From assembly GCA_013115135.1 (NCBI GenBank), contig JABANP010000227.1, forward strand, positions 16,345 through 80,344: a DNA stretch of 64,000 bases. Reading direction: 5' to 3'. This DNA comes from Perkinsus olseni (lineage: Eukaryota > Perkinsozoa > Perkinsida > Perkinsidae). Below, in pieces: positions 45,054 to 54,906 of this stretch (position 1 is the first letter of the stretch; each line of letters starts with the position of its first letter). The notes beneath the pieces were generated by a model. The model was not told where the DNA came from and searched no databases. It saw only the letters and a list, made by a program, of their open reading frames with translations. Both the position numbers and the translations under genes were made by a program.

Positions 45054-46817
45054 TTATGCACCCAATGCAGAATCACGGATCTCATCGGCCTCCTTCTGAG
45101 TGCTCTTATAACGAAGTCTCAATTCAGCAAACTGCTCTGGTGTGGCTTGGAAGTCTTGGAAGCCAGCAGCACGAAGCCACTCAGTTGATGGACCATAGCC
45201 AACCTGAGTATAACCCCAATCAGAATAACCATTCTGATATTTCCCAAGAAGAGTATAATGCAGATTGAGCCACTTCTCGGTAACGTAGTCGCCGAAGTCA
45301 GCCATCTGCGACTCGACTTCATCAGGGGTTTGGGTGGCCATCATCACATCAACTTGATGCTCGATCTCATACTGAGCCTTCCTGACGTCGTTGATCATGT
45401 ACATGTACTTGAGATCCATAACGTTAGAGACAGCCTCAGACGCCCACCAGAGAGACTTCTTGCTGAACTCACCCTGCCAAGCATACTCGAGAGCAGGGAT
45501 AGACTTGACAGTCTGATCGTGCTTGACAATAATGGGAATGTAGACACTCGCATGAGGGGTCATGGGGGCGAAATAAATAACATTGTAGTCCTTGTACGTA
45601 ACAGCAATGTAAGAATACATAGTACGGTAAAGAGAGATTGCCCTTTCCCAAGCACCGTGCTGGAAGGTAGCCTCAGCACGTCCACCAGCATACCTATTGG
45701 GAGTCTTGAAGGGGCCGCCAGCAACGACATGATCAGTCAAGTCGTAAGCAGTTCCCTCCATATGATCCCTGTAGAGACGCTTCATGAAGTCGATGGTGAC
45801 GGGTTCATCGGGCTCCACTGAGAAGGGGTAAGTCGGATGGTCCCATTCGACGCCAAGGGTGGGGTCGAGGTTGAGCGAAGGGGCGAAAAGAGAAAGACCC
45901 CTCCACACACGACGACCGGAGTAATAAGGGTTGTTGTACTCGCTGACACTGTACGTGGCAGCAAAGTCCAAAAGACCCTCACCATTCCACCAACCAAGTC
46001 TCAAGGCAATATCGAAGATGTTGTCGGAGAACATGAAGTTGTCACCATCGGTAGGATCGATCTCCCGAATAACGAAGACGTTCGGGACGATAGTCGCATG
46101 ACCCTTGGGGACCCTTTGAGCCGCCCACACCGCACCTTCGGCGGTGTCATCAGCCAGGATGTGGAAGACCCAGACCTCCGTACCATCGGCGATGGTCAAA
46201 GCCTCACCAGCCTCCTTCACACCAACAGAACCATAGAAACCGTGCTCCTCAGCGAGCTTACCCATAGTCTGTATGGCACATCTGGCGGTTGAGCAAACCT
46301 CAAGGGCGATATCAGACAACTCGCCGACCCAGAACAAGGCACCGCTGCCGTTCGGACCCTCTCCTTTCGGAACAGAACTCAAACGGCCGCTGCAACTACT
46401 CTCGCCCATGGACAGACCAGCTTCGTTCATAACACCATAAGCGGCATCCCAGTAGCCGTAAGTTGTCCCTTCAGGCATGTCAATATACCCGATGGGAACA
46501 CTAGGCTTCTGGTCAGGGGAGGTCGGGGCGTAGCTGGGGGCTCGAGAGGCATCGACAATCCTCGGGTAGTTTTGAAACTGCTTGTAGACAGCTCTCTTCT
46601 CGCCTGGCCCATAAGTCTTCGGAGGGACGTGTACCATTCGGAAATCAAGAGGACTTCCATCGGCACTTGTCGCAGCGATGCACCCGCCGTCAGCGGTAGC
46701 GGCACAATCAACAGCAGTAGCTGTACAATGGTCATGATCTAGACGATCACGAGGAGCAGAAGGGGCCGCTGCGCTCAGACCGGCCGAGGCCAATAGAGCC
46801 AACGTGAGTGAAAGCAT
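45054..46817 (-). CDS. Secreted dipeptidase, peptidase family C69, intronless
   Basis: Single uninterrupted exon of 587 aa. Start ATG 46817 is chosen because it begins with a clear signal peptide (MLSLTLALLASAGLSAAAPS); the frame stays open 213 nt upstream but that part is unlike the family. Family C69 uses an N-terminal nucleophile Cys exposed by processing. The candidate is Cys31 in HDHCTATAVDCAATADGG, followed by TSADGSPLDFRMVHVPP. Other landmarks are SMGESSC, WVFHILADDTAEGAVWAAQR, PNVFVIREIDPTDGDNF, GLLDFAATYS, RRVWRGLSLFAPS and HASVYIPIIVKH. The C-terminus ends DSALGA. It is probably secreted or lysosomal and hydrolyses dipeptides. It is the only long gene here with no intron, and is somewhat less GC-rich in third positions than its neighbours by eye. 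Confidence 0.92.
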   Translation of the reverse strand: MLSLTLALLASAGLSAAAPSAPRDRLDHDHCTATAVDCAATADGGCIAATSADGSPLDFRMVHVPPKTYGPGEKRAVYKQFQNYPRIVDASRAPSYAPTSPDQKPSVPIGYIDMPEGTTYGYWDAAYGVMNEAGLSMGESSCSGRLSSVPKGEGPNGSGALFWVGELSDIALEVCSTARCAIQTMGKLAEEHGFYGSVGVKEAGEALTIADGTEVWVFHILADDTAEGAVWAAQRVPKGHATIVPNVFVIREIDPTDGDNFMFSDNIFDIALRLGWWNGEGLLDFAATYSVSEYNNPYYSGRRVWRGLSLFAPSLNLDPTLGVEWDHPTYPFSVEPDEPVTIDFMKRLYRDHMEGTAYDLTDHVVAGGPFKTPNRYAGGRAEATFQHGAWERAISLYRTMYSYIAVTYKDYNVIYFAPMTPHASVYIPIIVKHDQTVKSIPALEYAWQGEFSKKSLWWASEAVSNVMDLKYMYMINDVRKAQYEIEHQVDVMMATQTPDEVESQMADFGDYVTEKWLNLHYTLLGKYQNGYSDWGYTQVGYGPSTEWLRAAGFQDFQATPEQFAELRLRYKSTQKEADEIRDSALGA

Positions 46818-48820
46818 TTCTACAGAGCAAATGAAAAAACTAACAATGAAACAATGGATACCAAACCAAAAGATTAACCAAGAGTATTCGAGAACGACGT
46901 AGGAATAGCAACCACCGGCATCTTCTAAGCTAGCCAGGCTATGATGCATAAAGCTTTGCGCCGTGGGACAGAGGATTATACCGGGGAAGGCGCTTCCTTC
47001 CTCTTCGCGTTTCAATTGTGAGAGTGGCACTTAGTAATAATGGGCGTTGCAGATTTGATTCATTGCAATCGTACTAGGCATACACCGCTGCGCGCTTTCG
47101 TCGAAACACTCCCAGAAGCTCGCCAGCAAGTCGAAAATAAACCTACTGGCAGAGCTGACTGATTGCTCACGGGAAAATCTTCTGAATCCGAGCCAGCGTC
47201 GACCGGCGGACCGCGTCATGAATCGGCATCGTGAATCTATAATCTTACTCAGAACTCAAGAATCAGTACCATGAATCTCGCATATTACTCGAAAGCGAAA
47301 CAATCTTGCGAATTCAGCATCGCCCCATAGTGCTTCAAAGCAGCACAACCACAAGGGAATAGAAATGTAAGAATGGGGTTCCGCATACGCCCCACTGGAT
47401 GATGCGCATGGGAATCATTCGGTGCCGCCCAAGGTTTGTGGGTCTTCCTTGGGAGGGCGATCGTTAGCAATTACTCGGGACGTGCTGGCTCGACACCCGA
47501 CTTCGACGAAACTTTCTCGCCATTTCGCCCAAGTTCATCCGTGTTTTAGGGCTCTGCGCCAAACTTGTCCAAGCACGTATCGTTTCCTGGTACGACCTTC
47601 GATCGAAATCAGAAATCCATGCCCGTTCGCTCCTTCCGGCAACTCAGATGGATTCCCAGCCAGTGCCCGCAACAAGTGATAGAGCATTGTGAGTGACCGA
47701 TCCAGACGGCAGTTGCGAATGGTTGGCTTCAAATCGGAAACAGCGACAGATGGTTCAAGTAGGCACGAATTGCCCCGGTGCAACTCAGCGTGCGGAGGGC
47801 AAGGTCGATTAGCTGCTGTAGTCGAATATAGCACCCCGATTGGTCAATTCTGAAGAACGGCCGCGAGTCATCAATGAGGATCTGCGTGTCAGCCCAGTAG
47901 CGCAACCATGGTATCCACAGAACGCGCATTCTTCGCAGTTGACAGCGTACCGTCAGTGAATTCAGGTCTCCTTGAGAACCCGCTCCTTGAAACTGCTAAA
48001 GAACCACAGCCGGATTCAAAGGCTCCCAAGCGAAATGCAAGGCCCAAGGCACAGGGAAGGCACTTAAAGTAAGATTTTTGACAGGAAGTGCTCCCTAGGC
48101 CAGGAGTCCCAGCTGTTGATAAGCAAGCACGAAAGCTTCAAGAAAGCTTCGCGAAAGAGTCTTCTTATGAGTGCAAACGAAATCACACTCATCTAACATG
48201 GTAAATCATAGAAGAGAGTCGGGGCGCTCAATGGACCTCTCCTGAAACTCGGGAACGCCCGAGGGCCATTCGCCTTTGACGCACCCTGTGTGCATAAATG
48301 CGGAATAGCGTTCCTCGGACGAAGCGAGCCATGGATCGCTCCCAGGGCCCGTGTCCACTAACTGAACACGGGTTGAGTTCTCTACCGGGAGCACTCTCGA
48401 AAAGTTTCAGAAGCATGCCCATTGGACAGAATATCAGAAACTCCCTCGAAGAGCGCTATTGGGAATGGGCTCAACTGAGACTATCCAACACCCCGAAAGT
48501 TCAGAAATATGTTGTAAAGTTTTAGAGGTTCTAACGCCTCGGCCAAGGCAAGCACGCGTGCGTAGATCATCAGCGCGCGCCAGACTAATCGATAACGAGT
48601 TTGCGACTTTGCGTTCTGTCCATGGGTAAGAGTCGGGAGGTTAGTCTTGACTCAGGCCTGCGTAGACTATGCCATCGCGGGAAAGTTTCATGGCGGCCTT
48701 GGTACGGAACGGTTCTTACTGATGAAAGTGAGCTAAGTTATGGGCTATCGGGTGAGAAACAACGTTGTAGTGTTGGTGGTGTGCAGTAGCTCTTTTGCTC
48801 TATCGCATTTTCTATTAATA
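46818..48820. other. Divergent intergenic region between strand blocks 4 and 5
   Basis: About 2 kb between the dipeptidase (minus) and the coiled-coil gene (plus), the longest gene-poor stretch here. Minus-strand frames at 47.93-47.53 kb (DDSRPFFRIDQSGCYIRLQQ; RNCRLDRSLTMLYHLLRALA) have coding-like composition but no start, splice or family support. An expected bidirectional promoter cannot be pinpointed. Confidence 0.4.
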
Positions 48821-51800
48821 ATGCCCGCTAATAAGAAGACCAGTGAGACTGCTGCTGCCTCGCATTCCGGCCAGCAGCAACAACAGGGTCAGATTGATGT
48901 TAATAAATGGATGGTTGATGAGTACTAAAAGATACTGCCAACTCGAGTAGGTCATCAAACCGCCGCTGCTCTCAGACTGGGCTCGCTTGGCTTGGATGGA
49001 GCCGCTGGTGCCAAGCTAGTCACCACGTTATTAGAGCAGGTGAGTTCTACGGGCATTGGGCGGTGGTACCGCTCCATTCGTAACTCGCGATCGAAAACGC
49101 CCGGAGAGCCGCTGGGGAGATAGAGGCGCCAGCAACATTTGATTGTTGCCTCAGCACCCTCGCAAGGCGGACCGTGTAACCCAAGTGAGGAAGTACCTCA
49201 CTACGGCCGGCTTTAAGAGGGCGAGCGCCAACTCGATTAGCCGGACAATTGTGGCTGTTGTTGAAGGCTCGTTGCCGCCTACTAGCCTTAAGGATAAGGT
49301 TGACACCTCGTCCGACAGGGAACCTCATCAACGCCATCAGCAGCAAATGTCTGGTAATTTGAGGTGGCACTGTTGTTCGCTGCTACGCCTCTCGTGTTCA
49401 GCTGGAGCTTCCGATGATCTAGAATTTTGGAGCCCAAGTGGCGAGGATTCCTCACATCAACCTCCGGACACTCCATCGCCACCGAGGGCCACAACTCCAC
49501 CACCTAGGGCTAAGAAGGTCAAGCCTATGAAGATTACCGGTACGAGTAGGGGGAGGAGTGGTATCAGTTGCCGTCGATTACCTCTCATTAGGTCGGGACC
49601 TTACGACCATGCTGGGCATAACACAGGAGAGGTCAATTCAGCAGTACAGTGACGATGAAGGTCATGGTGGCCGCGTACTGACGCGGCATCGCAAACCACT
49701 TACGACTGGTACGAAGTCGCTAGCCGAGCAGCACCGGATCTCCCATCCGCCTTTTCTGTAGCACCTAAAGGCCGCGCCGCCACTGGGAACCTCCGCCCCT
49801 CCTCGAGTTCGGAATTCCCTCGAGCGACAATGGCGGGGTCGATGCCTCGTCCGGCGGGAGTCTGGGCCGACCCCACCCGATCTAACGGTACTATCAGCGA
49901 CGCGTCTCCCTAGGCCGGTGGAAGTCTCGTTGGCAGATCGATCGCGTTCTCTGTCTCCTGAGCTGAGCGAGGTGTACGGTACTGCTTCGCGGAAGGGACA
50001 AGTTAAACTGACTGGAATGCAGCTGTTGCAGGTAAGGGACGGCGGCTCTTGCGGTAGAGGTAGACTTTGTCTGTGCAGGTTTTTGATAACGCTAGAGCTC
50101 AGCGTAAATTGAAACAAGATATGGCGGGGAGGAGGTTGCGGAACAAAGCGTAATACCACTACTGTCTCGGGCTGGATCGAACTGAGTGCCGGTGATTCAG
50201 TGATGATGGCGAGTCGTCTGATGACGAGCTCAACGCAGCTGCCTCTTCGTCGGCCGATGCCTTCTGGCAGTCGCCGATGGAGGAACCATCGCCCGGCTCG
50301 AGTGTTCCGGGCATGATGAGAACGCAGCGTGATAAGCCTCGGAGGTTGCGAGGAAACAAGGCTCACGAGCGCCCGCAAGATTTCGAGGTAGTAAACCGGA
50401 GTGGGTAGGGGTAGACTTTTCTGGACTTGCCTCTCTTGGTAGAAACTGGATACCCAGTTGAAGGAAGAGCAGCAAGAGACCGGAAGATCTGTTTGCGTCC
50501 CTCCCTGCTGTCCCTATCAATGACGATGACGACGCAGCTGCTGCTGCTGATGGCGGAGTCTATCATGCGATGAGTCGAAAGTGAGTTGTCGTTGGGAGGC
50601 GAGGTGCTGGGGTTGTATAATAGAGTGCTGCTGATCAGGGAGAAGAAGAAAAGAACGCGAAGAAGGCAGCGCCGTCTGCCAAAAAGGAAGCGGCCAAGCC
50701 TGAGAAGGTGTGCCGTTGTGGTCGTCGTTTCAACATGCCATTCTCGGTTGCTTTTTAGAGCGCCCCTCAACTGCCGGTGGTAGCCTCGAGCGATACCATG
50801 ATGTTGCAGTTGCTGGCTAAACACCAGGTAGTGAGAGGGGAGAGATGGAGGTTCCTCTCTGTGAGTCATCTATCATCATTGCCACATCACGACCATCGTT
50901 ACCAAACCTCTACAGAATCTCGTCGACTACGTCTTTTACCTTACTCGATACCACGATCCTATTGCTGGTTTGGGATAGGTGTGTGGTGTTATTTGAAAGT
51001 GAGAAAAAGTAGGTATGAAAATAGCAGAACACAAGAAATTGTCTGAGTGTGCAATTTTGGAGGTGTGCCTTCGCGTTGCTGTGAGCAGGAGTCGTTGTTA
51101 GGCCGCTGAAAGGGAGGAAGTTGAGAGAAAGAAGAAGGCTGAGGAGGAGGAACGCAAGAGAATTGAAGCGGAGGAAGAGGAGCTCCGTCGGCAACAGGAG
51201 GAGGAAAAGGCTAGACTTGAGAGAGAAGGGCAGTGGAGAAAGCAAAGGGAAGAAGCTCAACAGCGCCAGATTGAGTTGAGGAAACGCGAGGAGGAGCAAG
51301 AACGCAAGAGACAACTAGAGGCTGCTCAAAAGGCTGAAGAAGACAAGCGCAGGATGGAGATCGAGAAAGCTGTCCGGAAGGAGAAGGAGGAAATGATGAG
51401 GCAAAAAGAGCAGGAAGAGAAGGAGCGACAGGAGAGGGAAGAAGCTCTGCAGAAGCAACGTGACGAGGAGTTGAGGAAACTCAAGGAGGCTCAAGAGGTG
51501 CAAGATCCTCACTCTTTGTATTGGCGATATTTGATTGTTTGCAGGCCGCTCGACAGTCGCAGCTGGAGGCCGACCGATTGCGGAAAGGAGAACGAAGAGA
51601 GGGAGGCTCAGGCTGCTAAGGAGGCAGAGTCGGGAAAGGAGCAACAAGAGCAGGCGGTACTACATCCCGGGATTGAACCTGTGCGGTCTTTTTATGTCTC
51701 GGCTTGCGAGTAATGGACTAACATTCGTGACAGCGGTGTTCAAGAAAAACTCTTACCTGGATGATGCGTTCGGGTCCGGCCGATGCAGCATGTTGAATTC

Positions 51801-54596
51801 TCATCGTTGTGGCCTTCCCTGGAGTGCACACTAGATTCGGGCGAGGAGTGGTATTTCCTGGGCTGCGTGTGTTGGCAGCAATGCTTGTTCATTGGTCTCA
51901 GTTCGAGCGTAAGGAGGCAGCCCTGGCGGCCATGCAAGCTGCGATGGAGGCGCGAGAGAAGGAGTTCGAGGAGAAGATGAAGGCGATGCAAGAGAGGCTC
52001 CAGCAGCTAGAGGCTTCCAAGGTAATACAGGGCGCCAGTATTATTGTCATCCTTCTGTCTCGCTGTCGATCTGAAGCATGCGCAATTCAACACTGTAGAT
52101 GCGACTCGTTGTGGACCGGATGGTCTAGTATAGCGGGTAGCTGGTCTGATGCTAGAGATTTTCGATCCTTACAGTTCGGGTTGTGGCTCTCTGATCCGCA
52201 GTTCGTGGCTTACGTTTGCTGAAATGTCCTGTAAGGGCTCTCCCAGACTAATTCGAAGTTGTGTTTCTCGATTTTCTGGTCAAAACTACGTTGCTAGGCA
52301 ACGTAGTTTGGCAACGTAAGCAACGGTTGCTTTCTCCCAACCTACTCTCGAACATCTCCATTTGGAACAAACCGAACCGAACAAGTTTTGGCTGTTAAAG
52401 CCTCGAATGGGGCGTCGGAATTGAGTTAGCGCTCTTTTAGCTTCGGGTGAGAGTGGCGTAGCGGTCCACCTTATGCTCACAATCCGGTCAAAGAGAGTCT
52501 CTACAGCTGATCGCGTGCGTCGAAAGTTTGAATATTGGAGCGCGACCGGACCCATAAAGACCGGAATCATAAATTTCGATTGGTGTGAGTTACGCGCAGC
52601 AGCCCTCACTTCTCATAGAGGAAAATGGTTTTCTAGCTTTTTTCTGCGGTCACGTTAATTTCTGTTAATTTCTCTTCTCTTGTCGATGTAGTGTCATTTC
52701 AGGCGGAAAGCGGCGGTGACAATTCCCAACGTAATATGCAGCAACAGCAGCAGCAGCAACAGGTGGGTGTGGGCTGGTTGGTCGTGTGGAGGTGTGATGG
52801 TGTCGTTGTTGTTTGTGGCAGATCATCGATCGACAGTTATCTGTCATTTCCGCCAGCCGTTCGAACACTGCCAAGCAGCAGTGCATAACTTCGATGAAAC
52901 ACTTTTTACAGAGGCTTTCTAGGTAGGCTCCAGCCGTATCCAAGGTCGAAGCGTGCTTGATGCAGACAATATGATATTCACGTTGACACGACCAGCTGGA
53001 AGAAACGTCTGGAGACGGAGGGCGAAGGGGCGGCGCCCACTTGGAATTGGTGAGCATTCCCATCGGAGCGCTCCGGTTCTCGCAGAGTGTGTTGTGATGC
53101 AGCATTGTAGTGCGCAATGTAACAATAGAAAAAGTGGGTAGCGGAGGGCAGTGAATAGGAATAGTAATTTTCCACATTTTGAAATGGCTCACAACCGTGC
53201 GTGACGATTTTTCTCTGCCATGACGGAGACACCGTGAAAGGTTTCTTTTCAACTAGCTCCGCCGGGGTTCAATCGCCGTGTCTCGTCGCGTGCAGTCCCT
53301 CCCGTGGGAATGGTAGCGGCATGATCGGTCTGCAGGTGTGACCAGCTGCTAGTATTCCGCCCGTTGGATTCTCGAGGATCGAAGGTGCTCCCAACTCCCA
53401 TGCCTGCTTCTATGGATACCGATACTTGCGAGGTAATGATGACATGTGCATGCGTTCATACCAACTTTTCGCGAAATCACGGGGCCAGGTTCGTATCACC
53501 CATGTCATGCTATGCACCAACTATGTGGGACTTGTAATTGGTGACGTCCAGATCGAGGGTCAGGAGAATCGTGAAAGGCTTGCTGCGGGTAGGGGAGTAT
53601 CTTGCCTTAGCTGGAGCCTGCGCAGCGGTCCGTGGTGCAGGTGTGATCGTCTGTGGCCGCTCTGGCGGCCTACCCGGCCAGTCGCCAGTGGGGAACGTAT
53701 CGGGCCATCGACGTGGTGAGGGCCGCCTTGCGCAGGAATAAGGATACGCTTGACACTGATTGGACAACGCAGGGAGTGAAGGAGATAAAGGATGTAGGAG
53801 AGCGGAGCGAAGCTCATGGGCATCATTTTGATCGTGGCTTGTTCAGTTGGACGTCACGCCCGCAGTCTAGTCTGGCGAACCAAGACCACAAGCACGAGGA
53901 CGTGTACCTGCAGGAGCTGGACAAGCCCATGCTCATCACGGCTCCCTCGAGAGACCATCACGGTCAAGCAGAGGGCCCCGCCGGCTCGGGCTGGGGTGAG
54001 AATGCTCTTGACGATTAGCGTCGTTGAGGTGTTCCCTGTTCAGTCGCAGACCACTGGAACGGCACTTCCGCCATGGCGTAGAGGCACCACTACGGAAGAG
54101 CTGCCATGGGCCGCGGGACCCCACAGGCAGCAGAGCAGCCGAGAGCCCGTCACGCCTAGCACCCTTTTCCGTACAGGGGAGAAGAGGGAGTACACCGACG
54201 CCCAGACTCATTTCGACCAGGATGGTAGTGTGGCAAGCTCGTCAGCTGCTCCGTGATGTGGTCGGTGTGGTCAGGTCGCAGCTATGGTCTGCTGGAGATG
54301 CTGCGATTCCGAACCGTCAGAGAAGAGCCTCCTGAGGAGCTGAAGACCATGCGGGAGGTTGAGGGCATTGGGGCTGCTGACAGGACTAAGAAGGAAGGGG
54401 AAGACGCTAATGGCCGATCCCCGATGGGCGAGGGGACTCCTGGGGTGAGTGGCCGTGGCTTCTTGCGGATGTGTTGGTATTAGTGTTCCTCCTGTAGGGA
54501 GCCTCTTCTCCTTCGAGGCCTAGAGCCCAGCAGTCAGCTCGCGAGGCGCCGTGGCGATCGATGGCTGTCCCTACCAAAGAGGCTGGTTTCTGGTGA
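48821..54596 (+). CDS. Large intron-rich protein with long charged coiled-coil / single-alpha-helix region
   Basis: Function not recognised. It starts MPANKKTSETAAASHSGQQQ. Then GHQTAAALRLGSLGLDGAAG and HPRKADRVTQVRKYLTTAGF, a compact helical part, are followed by disordered Ser/Pro/Asp-rich exons (DDLEFWSPSGEDSSHQPPDT; SSDDELNAAASSSADAFW; KKSSKRPEDLFASLPAV). At about 51,105-51,500 lies an uninterrupted Glu/Arg/Lys/Gln helix of some 130 residues (for example EEERKRIEAEEEELRRQQEE), continued by LEADRLRKGERRE and ERKEAALAAMQAAMEAREKE. Later exons are Gln-, Ser- and Thr-rich, and the end is AVPTKEAGFW before TGA 54594-54596. At least 15 short introns occur. A possible one-base break is at GGG near 51,601. 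It could be two adjacent genes. A scaffold or cytoskeletal linker role is inferred from composition only. Confidence 0.6.
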
Positions 54597-54906
54597 TTCA
54601 GTAGTTGTTGAAGAATAGTGGGGATTCGCGACATTATTCGTCGCAGTAATTCCTTAAGCGTTCTACTACTATCCCCGCTACCAGTGTCGCCTCTATGATG
54701 AACTATTACGACTACTACCACTACTAGTACTACCTCTCCGAGATTGATGCCTGGCTCATTTACAGGGCCAGGTTGAACCTGGAGGGATTCGTTTCTCTTT
54801 CGAATTTCCATTTATATTAGATGGTGGATTTGAGTTGGGTTGAGTGTCATCATCATCGTGGCTGGTCTCGCTGCTGCTGATAGTTGCCGTTGCGAGCCTC
54901 TATGTA

